Assembly (NCBI RefSeq): GCF_023101345.1
Contig: NZ_CP095848.1
Location: 1,301,501 to 1,365,500, forward strand
Direction of reading: 5' to 3'
DNA: 64,000 nucleotides
Origin: Hymenobacter sublimis
GTDB lineage: Bacteria; Bacteroidota; Bacteroidia; Cytophagales; Hymenobacteraceae
The notes beneath the pieces are model-generated. The model was not told where the DNA came from and made no database searches. It saw only the letters and a program-made list of their open reading frames with translations. Position 1 is the stretch's first letter, and every line of letters starts with the position of its first letter. Made by a program: the position numbers and the translations under genes. Of this stretch, positions 9,116-17,737 are shown piece by piece.

Positions 9116-9916
9116 ATGCTCCAGCCCCTCTACCAAGTCGATGCCTTTACCGACCGGCCCTTTGCCGGCAATCCGGCCGCCGTATGCCCGCTCACGGCCT
9201 GGCTGCCCGCTGAAACCATGCAGGCCATTGCCGCCGAAAACAACCTGGCCGAAACGGCCTTCTTCGTGCCCAAAGCAGGCAATGAGTACGAGATCCGCTG
9301 GTTTACGCCCGCCGTGGAAGTAGAGCTGTGCGGGCACGCTACCCTGGCCTCGGCACACGTATTGTACCGTCACCTCAATTTTCAGGGCCCGGAAATTGTG
9401 TTTCACTCGAAAAGCGGTCCGTTGCGCGTAAGTCAGGGCACAGAAGGCCGGCTGACTCTTGATTTTCCGGCTCGCCCGCCCCAGCCCTTCAGCACCCACC
9501 CCGATGGCCTGCTAGATGGATTGCGGGCTACTCCGCTCAGCATGCACGCCGGCCCCGATTTGGTGTGCGTGTTCAACTCGGAAGCCGAAGTGCGGGCCTT
9601 GCACCCTGATATGGGCCACCTAGCCAAAGTGGAGTACCGCGCCGTTATTGCCACCGCCCCCGGCACCAACGGTATTGACTTTGTGTCGCGCTTTTTTGGA
9701 CCCCGCGTGGGCGTGCCCGAAGACCCGGTAACCGGCTCGGCCCACACTACCCTGGTGCCCTACTGGGCTGAGCGCCTAAACAAAACTACTTTCCACGCCC
9801 GCCAGGTATCAGCCCGCGGCGGCGACCTGTGGTGTGAGCTGCGTGGCAACCGGGTGCTGATGAGCGGCTACGCCGTGACCTACCTGAAAGGCGAAATTGA
9901 AATAGGCGCCGCGTAA
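9116..9916 (+). CDS. PhzF family isomerase
   Basis: 266 residues from the ATG at 9116 (MLQPLYQVDAFTDRPFAGNP); a TTG 33 bases earlier would only add an unusual tail. Family hallmarks are the N-terminal VDAFTDRPFAGNPAAV, the catalytic Glu in NLAETAFF (about residue 45), GHATLASAHVL, and the C-terminal half repeat EDPVTGSAHTTLVPYW. PhzF enzymes are two-domain, cofactor-free isomerases. In phenazine producers one acts on dihydro-hydroxyanthranilate, but most homologues have no known substrate and no phenazine genes are nearby. The gene is monocistronic and ends in a strong terminator. Confidence 0.9.
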   Translation: MLQPLYQVDAFTDRPFAGNPAAVCPLTAWLPAETMQAIAAENNLAETAFFVPKAGNEYEIRWFTPAVEVELCGHATLASAHVLYRHLNFQGPEIVFHSKSGPLRVSQGTEGRLTLDFPARPPQPFSTHPDGLLDGLRATPLSMHAGPDLVCVFNSEAEVRALHPDMGHLAKVEYRAVIATAPGTNGIDFVSRFFGPRVGVPEDPVTGSAHTTLVPYWAERLNKTTFHARQVSARGGDLWCELRGNRVLMSGYAVTYLKGEIEIGAA

Positions 9917-10233
9917 GCCAGTCGCACATCAATTTGCTACCTACCACAAAAGCCCGGAGTTGCAGCTAATTCACGCAGCTACAACTCCGGGCTTTTCGGT
10001 TTGAAAAAGCTACCGAAAACAAGTTAAAGTTTTGGTAATGAGCCAAATAATGCCGCCATGCAAAGGTGGAGCCAATGCATGACGGTCTTGTTGTAATTGA
10101 AACCTTTAGGTTATACTTTATGGCCTATACTAGGCGGTTGCTACTTGCAGAAAGGGCATCCTGTTGCCACTCAAGCAGTCAATTGCGCCGCTAGTTCTAC
10201 CGCTTGTCGTGCCGGGCTTTGGGCGGCTTCGGC
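9917..10233. other. Intergenic region with terminator, otherwise empty
   Basis: 317 bases between phzF-like and arsM-like genes, which converge. The first 80 bases hold the 15-bp-stem terminator. The rest (10000-10233) is moderately AT-rich; I see no reading frame with a plausible start and no repeat there. Confidence 0.4.
9948..9996. terminator. Strong bidirectional terminator
   Basis: Perfect 15-base stem: AAAAGCCCGGAGTTG (9948-9962) with CAACTCCGGGCTTTT (9982-9996). It has A and T runs at the outer ends, so it can work on both strands for the convergent PhzF-like and ArsM genes. Confidence 0.85.
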
Positions 10234-11202
10234 CTAGCAGCACCCGCCGCCGTCGTAGAAGTAGGTGGAGGGCGACACGAAAATATCAGTGCGGCCCAGG
10301 GCCAGGAGGGCGCCGGCGGTTTTGTCGCACACGGCTAGGGGTTGGTTTTGCAGTAGCGTGTGGCCTTTTTGGTCGTCGAAAAGCTCATCGGGGCCGTAGT
10401 AAATGGCGGTGCGGCCGGTAAAAATGCAGGGACCATCAGCGGGCATGGGGTCCTTAATGGCGCACACTTCCACGCTTTCAATGTAAATCAGCTCCTCGGT
10501 AGCGTAATGCTGGGGCGAGAGCACCCGGTAGGCGCGCTTGGCTCGTACTTCCATCGTTCCAAAGCCCACGGAGGTAATCAGGTCTAGGTATTGCTGCAGG
10601 GGTAAGGAGCCGGTGAGGCACAGGGCCCGCAGCCGCTCGTCGGCGCGTAGTTCCTCGCTCATGGGCTGCTCGCAGGTAGGGTCCGACATGACGAGGCGAC
10701 CGTGGGGCTTGAGCACCCGGTAGGTTTCCTGCAGGGCGCGGCGCAAATCATCGAGCTTGAAGATATTGAACAGGCAGTTTTGGGCCGCTACGTCCACGCT
10801 CTCGTCGGGCACGGGCAGGTGCAGGGCGTCGCCGGCCCGCAACTCCACAAACTCGCGGCGAAACCACTCGTTTTGAGCCTCCGCTTCCAGCATGTTGGCG
10901 CGGGAAGCCTCCAGCATTTCCGGCACCACGTCCACGCCAATCACCGCGCCCGGGCGCCGACTGAAGTAGGCAAACTGCAGCAACTCCATGCCGCCGCCCA
11001 CGCCCACGTACAGCACCGTGGGGCTACCCGTCAGGTCGCGCGGGTTCACGGTGCTGCCGCAGCCGTAGTTCATGGACAGCATGCGCTGCGGAATGCGCAG
11101 GCCGGGCAGCTGCCACACGGGGTTGGTGGTGCAGCATAGCCCCACCTGGGGCTCCTGGGCCGCCTGGCGGTACACATCGGCGGTGGTTTCTAAGTAGCTC
11201 AT
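10234..11202 (-). CDS. arsM: Arsenite methyltransferase, arsenosugar-biosynthesis type
   Basis: 322 residues. The SAM-binding core is VLYVGVGGGMELLQFAYFSR (about residues 63-82) and VIGVDVVPEML. The Cys features are characteristic of this ArsM subgroup: the N-terminal GLCCTT (about 22-27), NYGCGSTV, a central Cys in AAQNCLFNIF, DPTCEQPMS and the terminal YFYDGGGCC. The overall sequence matches the arsenosugar-biosynthesis ArsM family closely, including the long C-terminal part with ESVEVCAIKDPMPADGPC. It should methylate As(III) with SAM in the cytoplasm. The downstream radical SAM partner ArsS is not in this window. A DUF547 gene lies 52 bases upstream on the same strand and an aquaporin diverges beyond it. 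Confidence 0.88.
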   Translation of the reverse strand: MSYLETTADVYRQAAQEPQVGLCCTTNPVWQLPGLRIPQRMLSMNYGCGSTVNPRDLTGSPTVLYVGVGGGMELLQFAYFSRRPGAVIGVDVVPEMLEASRANMLEAEAQNEWFRREFVELRAGDALHLPVPDESVDVAAQNCLFNIFKLDDLRRALQETYRVLKPHGRLVMSDPTCEQPMSEELRADERLRALCLTGSLPLQQYLDLITSVGFGTMEVRAKRAYRVLSPQHYATEELIYIESVEVCAIKDPMPADGPCIFTGRTAIYYGPDELFDDQKGHTLLQNQPLAVCDKTAGALLALGRTDIFVSPSTYFYDGGGCC

Positions 11203-11254
11203 ATGACGAAAGAGGTAGAAGGAAAGGCTTTGAAAGAGGTCTGGGCAGAGTTGA

Positions 11255-12079
11255 TTACTGCTTGTTCAGGTTCCAGTTATAGTCTAGGTAAGAAATCTGC
11301 GCGTTGTCGTTCATTTTGATGGCGGAGTACCGGTTCACCCATTTCGCCACCGACTGCCCGTTCTTTTCCCAGTCGCCCTTGTACCAATCGAAGTATTTGG
11401 AAAGCTGGGACTTTGTTTTGCCGACCTTATTTTTGGCCTTATTATTTAGAAAGTCCCGGCCTTGGTCGTCGAGCTGCTTATCGAGCCGGGCGGCCGTATA
11501 GGCCTCCGAGCGCAGACGGGGGCAGGAAATAGAGGCGCACACCAAAGCGAAATGAATGCGCGGGTCATCGTACTGCTTGCGCAGGATGTTGTGCTCAATG
11601 TGGTCGAGGCTCATCTTCTCGCCCCCAATGCTGAAGAACTTAGCTGCCCAGGGCGTATTCACGAGCGGAATCTGGATTTTCGAGCCAATATCCTTGATGC
11701 TCTGCAGGGGGTAATGGTCCAGAATAAGGCGGATGGTATAGGCATTGTAGGCGTTAATCCAGTAGGCCATCTGCTCGGGCTTGCTCCAGCTGGCGGCCGG
11801 CGGGTTCTTGCTGAGTAGGGCCAGGTACTGGTTGAATTCCTTCTCGTCGGCCTTAAAGCCCACGTAGCTAACCAAACCTTGCCCATTGACGTGTTTTTTC
11901 AGCAGCCGCTCATAAGGGCTGTGGTCCACGGGGGCGCTGGCGGCGAGAGAGTTCCGGAAGGTGCGGGGGTGGGCCGCGGGCCCTGGAAAGGCTCGGCGGG
12001 GGAGCGAGCCGGCGGCCAGTAGCGGCACCGCCAGCAGCAGCAACAGGGACTTGGTTGAGTTCTTCATTGGAGCAGACAT
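11255..12079 (-). CDS. DUF547 protein, exported
   Basis: 274 residues from the ATG at 12079, or 270 from an ATG at 12067. A hydrophobic N-terminus (KSLLLLLAVPLLAAGSL) looks like a signal peptide. The DUF547 core starts at about residue 75 with QMAYWINAYNAYTIRLILDHY and continues through NTPWAAKFFSIGGEKMSLDH (start of the IEHNILR helix) and HFALVCASISCPRL, all typical of the family. The family has no settled activity; conserved His/Cys/Asn suggest a papain- or transglutaminase-like fold, which is not proven. DUF547 genes often accompany arsenosugar-type arsM, as here. A TAATTTG on the minus strand at 12084-12090 lies four bases before the first ATG. Confidence 0.82.
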   Translation of the reverse strand: MSAPMKNSTKSLLLLLAVPLLAAGSLPRRAFPGPAAHPRTFRNSLAASAPVDHSPYERLLKKHVNGQGLVSYVGFKADEKEFNQYLALLSKNPPAASWSKPEQMAYWINAYNAYTIRLILDHYPLQSIKDIGSKIQIPLVNTPWAAKFFSIGGEKMSLDHIEHNILRKQYDDPRIHFALVCASISCPRLRSEAYTAARLDKQLDDQGRDFLNNKAKNKVGKTKSQLSKYFDWYKGDWEKNGQSVAKWVNRYSAIKMNDNAQISYLDYNWNLNKQ

Positions 12080-12373
12080 ACGGCAAATTAGGTCGCCGAA
12101 GATGCAACTCGGACAAACTTCGGCTGTGGCTACCTACATAAGGCTCGGCAGGTGGCGTACACCTACAGCTAGCAACTGCTATACTAGCTGTCTGTTCAGC
12201 TCAATGGCGTTTATTTCTGCCGTTGCTATTCCGCCGGTGTCTATCTTCCGGCCTACTCGTAACGGCTGGGGTGCCCCCAGGCGGTATCCTCATAACAAAC
12301 GACTATCCATGCCCCAACCCGTTCCGTTCCGTGCCCACCGGTGGGCGACTTGTGCTTTTTTTGGCGTTTCTGT
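12080..12373. promoter_or_regulatory. Divergent region between DUF547 gene and aquaporin
   Basis: About 295 bases. On the minus strand a one-base-short variant of the -7 element (TAATTTG, 12084-12090) precedes the DUF547 start directly. No clear operator, ArsR box or repeat can be picked out by eye, and there is no arsR gene in the window. Confidence 0.35.
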
Positions 12374-13051
12374 ATGAGAACCATGCTTCGTCATTGCCTG
12401 CTGGCTGAGGCCTTGGGCACGGCCGTGCTGCTGGTGTTCGGCACCGGGGCGGCGGTGGTAAATGAGCAAACGCAGGCCCTGGGTCACGGTGGTGTGGCCG
12501 CTGCTTTCGGGCTGGTCGTGCTGGTCCTGATTCAGGGGCTGGGCCACGTGAGCGGGGCCCACGTCAACCCGGCCGTAACGGTGGGCTTCTGGGCAGCGGG
12601 GCGCTTTCCGGGTGGGCGGGTGCTGCCTTACGTAGCAGCGCAGGTGGTGGGGGCCGTGGTGGGTAGCGGGCTGGTCCGGCTGTTAGCTACGCCGGGCTCC
12701 ACGCTGGGGGCCACCCTGCCGGCCCACGGCGCGGCTCAGGCCTTCGGGGTAGAGCTGTTCCTGAGCTTCTGGCTGATGCTAGTGATTCTGCGCGTGACGT
12801 CCAGCTTCTATGAGCAAGGGCTGCTGGTGGGCCTAACCATTAGTGCCACCGTGGCGCTAGAGGCCTTGGTGGGCGGCCCGCTCAGTGGGGCCTCCATGAA
12901 CCCGGCTCGCTCCCTGGCCCCGGCCCTCGTCAGCGGGCATCTGGAGGCGTTCTGGGTGTACCTGGTGGCGCCGGTAGCGGGCATGCTTCTGGCTGTAGTC
13001 ACCGACCGACTCTTGGAACTGCGCGAGCCACCCCAACCGCCCGCGGCATAA
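12374..13051 (+). CDS. Aquaporin / MIP family channel
   Basis: 225 residues from the ATG at 12374 (MRTMLRHCLLAEALGTAVLL). It has six transmembrane segments and the two NPA half-helices: SGAHVNPAVTVGF (first NPA at about residue 61) and SGASMNPARSLAP (second at about 174), with the Arg after the second NPA that forms the selectivity filter. Water channels of this short type resemble AqpZ. MIP channels also pass As(OH)3, and some ars operons carry one (AqpS in Sinorhizobium). Being divergent from a DUF547-arsM pair makes an arsenite or methylarsenic role possible but unproven. Confidence 0.85.
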   Translation: MRTMLRHCLLAEALGTAVLLVFGTGAAVVNEQTQALGHGGVAAAFGLVVLVLIQGLGHVSGAHVNPAVTVGFWAAGRFPGGRVLPYVAAQVVGAVVGSGLVRLLATPGSTLGATLPAHGAAQAFGVELFLSFWLMLVILRVTSSFYEQGLLVGLTISATVALEALVGGPLSGASMNPARSLAPALVSGHLEAFWVYLVAPVAGMLLAVVTDRLLELREPPQPPAA

Positions 13052-13130
13052 GCAGAGTTGACCCATTCACGCCGCATCACAAAATACGAAAGAGAAACCT
13101 AGGCTAGGGTAAGGGCTTCAACGGCAGCGG

Positions 13131-13349
13131 CTATCCGCGTACCTGCTCACGGGAATAGCCGCCGCGCTCCACTACCTGCTCCACGAACATGGCCTTGCCC
13201 GGAATGTGCAGCAGCGCCTCGTAAATAGCAGCCGGCACCCCCGTGTAGCGCACCAGCCCGCCGTGGCGATACTCTATTTCCAGCGTAAGGGTAGCAGCAT
13301 CGTAGCCCACGGCTTTCAGCGAGGTAGAGCGGATAGGACGGCGTTGCAT
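13131..13349 (-). CDS. KTSC domain protein
   Basis: 72 residues from the ATG at 13349 (MQRRPIRSTSLKAVGYD). Almost the whole protein is the KTSC domain: the Ser/Lys-rich start where the name motif would be (here RSTSLKAVGYD), then LEIEYRHGGLVRYTGVP and YEALLHIPGKAMFVEQVV. The domain is thought to bind nucleic acid, often found alone or fused to lysyl-tRNA-synthetase-like or phage proteins. Its function here is unknown. A CACCTTTG on the minus strand at 13386-13393 could be its -7 promoter element. Confidence 0.75.
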   Translation of the reverse strand: MQRRPIRSTSLKAVGYDAATLTLEIEYRHGGLVRYTGVPAAIYEALLHIPGKAMFVEQVVERGGYSREQVRG

Positions 13350-13545
13350 GGAGGGGTAGGTGATTGGTTGTTTATGGGTAATATGCAAAGGTGTATGAGC
13401 TTTCTGTAAGGCTGAAAACTCAGCCCTTTTCTAGGACATTAGGTATAACATCGATTATGTTAATAACTATTTTGAAGAAGACAGCCGCTAAACCCACCAA
13501 GTTAATTTTTCTTTTGTCTACTTACTTCCCTTTCTTAGTTGACCT

Positions 13546-13983
13546 ATGGGCTATTCGCTTCGCGCTTTCATTGGTCATACCCACGACTTACAACCGCTAG
13601 CTACTCAGTATGACCATGCGGTGCTCGTCGAGGTAGGACAAGGTCTCTCGCTCATTCCAATAACGGAGGTTTTTTTCGATGAGCTTAATATGTTTAGCCC
13701 TTCAGAAGAAATTATGCCATTTGGTTGCCTTACTCGCCTTATGGAAGAGCGGGTACTCGCACTACTCGGACCCACGCACTTCGGCTATTTAGAAGCAGAC
13801 TATTTCGGGGGGCGAGGTGGTCAAGCCTCCTTACTTTGGCAAGCTGGACAGCGCAGTATAGCACCTAGTGCAATCAACAGTATGCTACGAGAGCTTGGGG
13901 TGATTGCAACAGGGCATATGGATGAGTTCGATACTATTAAACTTGGTCGACACCGGGAAACAGAAGATTGGGTGAGCGTTTAG
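13546..13983 (+). CDS. Conserved protein of unknown function (GYLEADYFGG type)
   Basis: 145 residues, starting MGYSLRAFIGHTHDL. It resembles uncharacterised single-domain proteins scattered in actinobacteria and other phyla with the shared landmarks VGQGLSLIPIT, GYLEADYFGGRGGQASLLW and HMDEFDTIKLGRHRETEDW at the end. No catalytic motif is evident. Codon use and composition are noticeably more AT-rich than neighbouring genes, and the 150 bases upstream are AT-rich as well, so recent acquisition is plausible. Isolated immunity-like proteins can look like this, but no toxin is adjacent. Confidence 0.7.
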   Translation: MGYSLRAFIGHTHDLQPLATQYDHAVLVEVGQGLSLIPITEVFFDELNMFSPSEEIMPFGCLTRLMEERVLALLGPTHFGYLEADYFGGRGGQASLLWQAGQRSIAPSAINSMLRELGVIATGHMDEFDTIKLGRHRETEDWVSV

Positions 13984-14041
13984 ATGTGTCCAGCCTAATG
14001 CACCTGTCTGGTAAGTTAACTTACATGAACTGGACTGCCTC

Positions 14042-14677
14042 CTACGCTGCTGGCTTCTTCTTAGCCACCGCTACCTTTTTGCCGGCTACGGGGGCGGCTA
14101 GCTTGCTGGGGTTGTCGGCCAGGAACTTGCCCCAGCTTTTGCCGCCAGCTTTCACGTTGTTGCCCTTTTGGTAGTGGTGGCACAGGGCCACGGCTAGGGC
14201 ATCGGTGGCGTCCAGGAACTTAGGGGCTTCCTCGATGGGGGGCAGCTGCAGGGTTTGGCGGAGCATATGGGCTACCTGCTCTTTGGTGGCGTTACCAGAG
14301 CCCGTTACCGACTGCTTTACTTTGGTGGGGGCGTACTCCACGTAGGGAATCTGGCGGGAAAGGCAGGCAGCAATGGCCACACCCTGGGCCCGACCTAGCT
14401 TCAGCATGCTTTGCACGTTCACCCCGAAAAAGGGCGCTTCAATGGCTAGCTCGTCGGGCAGAAACTCCTCGATTAGCTCCGTCATCCGCTCAAAAATCTT
14501 CTTGAGCTTAAGGGCGTGGTTGGTACCCAGCTTCTTCATGTCGATGACATCGTAGCGCAGCACCGTGACGCGCTGGCCCTGTACCTCAATCACGGCGTAG
14601 CCCATAATTTGGGTGCCGGGGTCGACGCCCATAATGACTTTGGGCAGCAGATCAGCAGAGGCAAGGGGTAGAATCAT
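14042..14677 (-). CDS. ruvC: Crossover junction endodeoxyribonuclease RuvC
   Basis: 211 residues. RuvC resolves Holliday junctions made during recombination, working with RuvAB. The acidic active-site residues are visible: Asp in GVDPGTQIMGYAV (about residue 19), Glu in ELAIEAPFF (about 80), and the Asp pair in DATDALAVALCHH (about 156 and 159). A Lys/Ala-rich tail (KKVAVAKKKPAA) extends past the usual end. The start at MILPLAS (14677) is likely; MGVDPG at residue 16 is an alternative. RuvAB are not in this window. Confidence 0.95.
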   Translation of the reverse strand: MILPLASADLLPKVIMGVDPGTQIMGYAVIEVQGQRVTVLRYDVIDMKKLGTNHALKLKKIFERMTELIEEFLPDELAIEAPFFGVNVQSMLKLGRAQGVAIAACLSRQIPYVEYAPTKVKQSVTGSGNATKEQVAHMLRQTLQLPPIEEAPKFLDATDALAVALCHHYQKGNNVKAGGKSWGKFLADNPSKLAAPVAGKKVAVAKKKPAA

Positions 14678-14763
14678 AGCGCGTTACAGGGAGGCGAGAA
14701 GATAGGCAGAGTAGCGTAGATTTTCGTCGGTAACTTGCCAAGGCAAACCAACCTGCTGCCCAC

Positions 14764-15810
14764 TTGTCTGCGCCCCACCTACAAAACTACGTCCAAAAGC
14801 CGGAAGAACCCGCGCCCCGGCGGCGTGGCTTGGTAGTGGCGGGCAAACTAGGTATTACCCTGCTCACGTTGGGGCTGCTCTGGCACTCCGTAGTGGCCGA
14901 TGAAGCCACGGCGGCGGCCTGGCGCGGGCTGCTCACGCGCACCCTCAGCGGCGAAGGCCGGGGCCCGGTGCTGCTAGCCTTGCTGCTAATGCCTCTCAAC
15001 TGGGGCCTGGAAGCCTGGAAGTGGTGGCGACTGGCCCGGCACTTGGAGCCCGTTTCCTTCCGGCGCAGCTTCCGGGCCGTGCTGGTAGGCCTCACCCTGG
15101 GGTTCGTGACGCCCAACCGGGTAGGCGACTACGCCGGCCGCATCATGGAGCTGAAAAGTCGGCGGCTGGATGCGCTGGGCGCCGTGTTTCTGGGGCGCTA
15201 CTGCCAGCTAGTGGCTACTGTGGTGGCGGGCTCGGTGGGGCTTTTGTACTTTCTGCTGCGGTTTTACCTAGCGGGCTACCCGGCGGCGCAACTGGGGGTA
15301 GTGGCGGCTACTATTGCATTGAATGCGGCCGTGTTGCTACCCCTATACTACTCGCAGCTCCTGGTGGCGGCCGTGCAGGCCGTGGGGCCGTTGCGGCGCT
15401 TCAGTAGGTTTCTGGCCGTTATGCCTACCTACCCGGCCCGCGCCCTTACGGCCGTGCTGCTGATTTCTAGCCTGCGCTACGCCGTATTCTGCGCGCAGTT
15501 TGGGCTGCTGCTGCTGGCGTATGGGGTGCGGGCACCGCTGGGGCCTTCGGCGGCGGCCGTGGCCGGCACCTTTCTGCTGAAGTCGTTGGTGCCCTCCCTG
15601 AATGCCCTGGCCGATGTGGGCGTGCGGGAGCTGTCGGCCACCCATTTGTTTGGGTTGCTGGGCGAGCCGGTACTGCCAGTGCTCAGCGCCAGTCTGAGCT
15701 TGTGGGTGCTCAATATTGCCGTGCCCAGCGCCATCGGGCTGTTTTTTGTGTTGCGGATGAAGGTGCTGCGAAAACGCCAGAAAAGCCGGCCCGCGCCGGT
15801 AGCCTCCTGA
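14764..15810 (+). CDS. Flippase-like integral membrane protein (LPG synthase TM domain / UPF0104)
   Basis: 348 residues with about eight transmembrane helices and the AglD/MprF-like signature FVTPNRVGDYAGRIMELKS after the third helix, plus SLVPSLNALADVGVRELSATHL near the C-terminus. The frame has no ATG near the beginning; the TTG at 14764 is the best start, 30 bases after an in-frame stop. Such proteins often work beside glycosyltransferases as lipid-carrier flippases. Here the stop codon overlaps the start of a glycosyltransferase (TGATG at 15808-15812), so the two should form one operon and pathway, probably lipid or surface glycan modification. Confidence 0.8.
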   Translation: MSAPHLQNYVQKPEEPAPRRRGLVVAGKLGITLLTLGLLWHSVVADEATAAAWRGLLTRTLSGEGRGPVLLALLLMPLNWGLEAWKWWRLARHLEPVSFRRSFRAVLVGLTLGFVTPNRVGDYAGRIMELKSRRLDALGAVFLGRYCQLVATVVAGSVGLLYFLLRFYLAGYPAAQLGVVAATIALNAAVLLPLYYSQLLVAAVQAVGPLRRFSRFLAVMPTYPARALTAVLLISSLRYAVFCAQFGLLLLAYGVRAPLGPSAAAVAGTFLLKSLVPSLNALADVGVRELSATHLFGLLGEPVLPVLSASLSLWVLNIAVPSAIGLFFVLRMKVLRKRQKSRPAPVAS

Positions 15811-17027
15811 TGCCTGGGGTTGCCTGGGCTACCGCGCTGGCCCTGCTCGGCGTGAATGGCGTCTACCTCCGGCAGATGCTGCAGTACCGGCAAGCCTGGC
15901 GGCACCGCCTCTCCTCAGATACCGAAAAGGTAGCTGAAAAACCCTCAGAGGCCCGCAAGCAAGCCGCGCCCACGAGTGCAGTAGACGGAGAAGCTGCGGC
16001 CACGCCTGCCTTTTCCGTGCTGGTAGCAGCTCGCAACGAAGCCGCGAATCTGCCCTGGTTGCTGCACGACTTAAGCCAGCAACTGCCCGTAGCGGGCGGC
16101 TTTGAGGTGCTCATCATTGATGATCATTCTACCGATGCTACCGCCCAGGTGGTTGCTGAAGCGGCCGCCAACTTGCCGTTTCCGGTGCGAGTGCTACAGT
16201 TAGCCAGTCAGCCCAGTGCCCCTACCGGCAAAAAGGCCGCGGTACAAACCGGTATTCAAGCGGCCCGTGCCCCGTGGCTGCTCTTCACCGATGCCGACTG
16301 CCGCGTGCCCGCCGGGTGGGTCCGGACTTACGCCGAGCTAGTGGCCCAGGATGCCGACGCGCGCTTTATCAGTGGGCCGGTGCTGCTCACGGGCCGGGGC
16401 TGGCTGGCTACTTTGCAGGGGCTGGAGCTGGCGGGACTTGTAGGGGTAGGGGCCGCGTCTATCGGTTGGGAGCAGCCCACCATGTGCAACGGGGCTAACC
16501 TGGCTTACCGCCGCGCCGACTTTTTCGCCGTGGACGGATTTCGGGGCAACGAGGCTGTGCCCAGCGGCGACGACGAATTTCTGCTTCATAAGCTGCACGC
16601 GGCTTTTCCGGGTAGCATCCGGTTTCTGCGTCAGGAAGGCGCCGTGGTACAAACCGCCGCCCAGCCCACTGTGCGCCTGCTGCTACGGCAGCGGGTGCGC
16701 TGGGCCAGCAAGTGGCGCCACTATCAAGCTGCGGCCCCCCGGCGCTTGGCGGTGCTGGTGCTGCTCAGCAACCTCACGTTTCCGGTAGGGGCGGGGCTGT
16801 GGCTGCTAGGCGTAGCGCCTGGAACTGCCGTGGTAGCTGCCTGGGCCCTCAAGCTCCTGGCCGATGTGGTGTTTTTGCGGCCGGTGCTGCGGTTTCTGGG
16901 GCGGCCGCAGTGGCTATGGTGGGTGCCCGTGCTGCAGCTGGCGTATGGGCCGTACGCCCTGGCCACGGGTCTGCTGGGCCTGCGCGGCAGCTACGAGTGG
17001 AAGGGGCGAAAAGCTACCTCGCCTTAG
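15810..17027 (+). CDS. Glycosyltransferase family 2, membrane-bound
   Basis: 405 residues from the ATG at 15810, which overlaps the previous stop. One N-terminal membrane helix is followed by a GT-A domain: FSVLVAARNEAANLPWLL (about residue 68), LIIDDHSTDATAQVV, the metal-binding FTDADCRVPAGWV and an acceptor-side GDDEFLLHKLH. QRVRWASKWRHYQ is close to the Q/RxxRW motif of processive-type enzymes. Three or more C-terminal membrane helices complete it. Substrate unknown. It is translationally coupled to the flippase-like protein upstream. A frame 35 codons longer at the N-terminus exists but overlaps the upstream gene deeply and is rejected. Confidence 0.85.
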   Translation: MPGVAWATALALLGVNGVYLRQMLQYRQAWRHRLSSDTEKVAEKPSEARKQAAPTSAVDGEAAATPAFSVLVAARNEAANLPWLLHDLSQQLPVAGGFEVLIIDDHSTDATAQVVAEAAANLPFPVRVLQLASQPSAPTGKKAAVQTGIQAARAPWLLFTDADCRVPAGWVRTYAELVAQDADARFISGPVLLTGRGWLATLQGLELAGLVGVGAASIGWEQPTMCNGANLAYRRADFFAVDGFRGNEAVPSGDDEFLLHKLHAAFPGSIRFLRQEGAVVQTAAQPTVRLLLRQRVRWASKWRHYQAAAPRRLAVLVLLSNLTFPVGAGLWLLGVAPGTAVVAAWALKLLADVVFLRPVLRFLGRPQWLWWVPVLQLAYGPYALATGLLGLRGSYEWKGRKATSP

Positions 17028-17140
17028 AGCAGTTTGCGCGTGCTTTTAAGTACGTAAAAACTGCATTTTCGCTTGCATTTACGGCATTTCGGGGCGTACT
17101 TATTCTATACTTTTTGTTTCATCATCTATTCCCATTTCGT

Positions 17141-17647
17141 ATGAATAAGACGTGGTTAGAAATTGTGATGCCGGCGAGTTTAGTGCTGATTTTCTGTACG
17201 ATTATGGTCTTCGGACTGTCGGTGAGCGGACTGCTAGATAGCCCAGGCACTAATGCGAGTGAATCCGCAACTACGCAGGTCGGCGGCGGCTGTGGTGTTA
17301 TGGATTCTCCAATGGGAACGGTTGACTCTGCCACCATAGTAAGCGCAGGCTTGCTACCTGAACAAGAAGCAACACTTTTGGCCGGCACTGCCCTCTTCGA
17401 AAGCAACTGCGCCCAGTGCCACGCCATCAACGAGGTAGTAGTAGGTCCGGCCCTGGCAGGCCTGAGCAAGCGCCGGCCCCTGTCCTGGATTACTGCCTGG
17501 GTAAAGAACTCCAGCAAAATGGTAGCCAGCGAGGACGAGTACGCCGTGAAAATATTTAACCAGTACCAGAAGCAACAGATGCCCAGCTTCCAGCTCTCCG
17601 ACCAGGAAATCAAAGCCATTGTGGCCTATGTCGAGTACCAAGAGTAA
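17141..17647 (+). CDS. Membrane-anchored c-type cytochrome
   Basis: 168 residues from the ATG at 17141. A single hydrophobic helix near the N-terminus (about residues 10-30) anchors or exports it. After a Thr/Ser-rich linker comes a class I cytochrome c domain with the haem motif CAQCH at about residues 90-94 (SNCAQCHAINEVVVGPAL) and a probable axial Met in QQMPSFQL. It carries electrons at the periplasmic face; partners are not in the window. The 110 bases upstream are AT-rich and hold its promoter. A longer frame to 16712 just runs through the glycosyltransferase and is not real. Confidence 0.85.
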   Translation: MNKTWLEIVMPASLVLIFCTIMVFGLSVSGLLDSPGTNASESATTQVGGGCGVMDSPMGTVDSATIVSAGLLPEQEATLLAGTALFESNCAQCHAINEVVVGPALAGLSKRRPLSWITAWVKNSSKMVASEDEYAVKIFNQYQKQQMPSFQLSDQEIKAIVAYVEYQE

Positions 17648-17737
17648 CAAGCAGTGACTGGGCCACAGGACTAGCTACTTAGTAAAGTACTTTACTGCTC
17701 CAAAAGGGTAGTGACCCAGACAGCAAACTCTCTAAAG

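Noticed and set aside
13391..13600. Small plus-strand frame of 69 codons upstream of the unknown AT-rich gene
   Set aside because: It overlaps the better-supported gene at 13546 and has no homology landmarks; it is likely part of the AT-rich promoter region.
16712..17140. N-terminal extension of the cytochrome c gene
   Set aside because: It overlaps the glycosyltransferase in another frame and encodes an Ala/Gly-rich stretch; the ATG at 17141 begins a normal membrane anchor.
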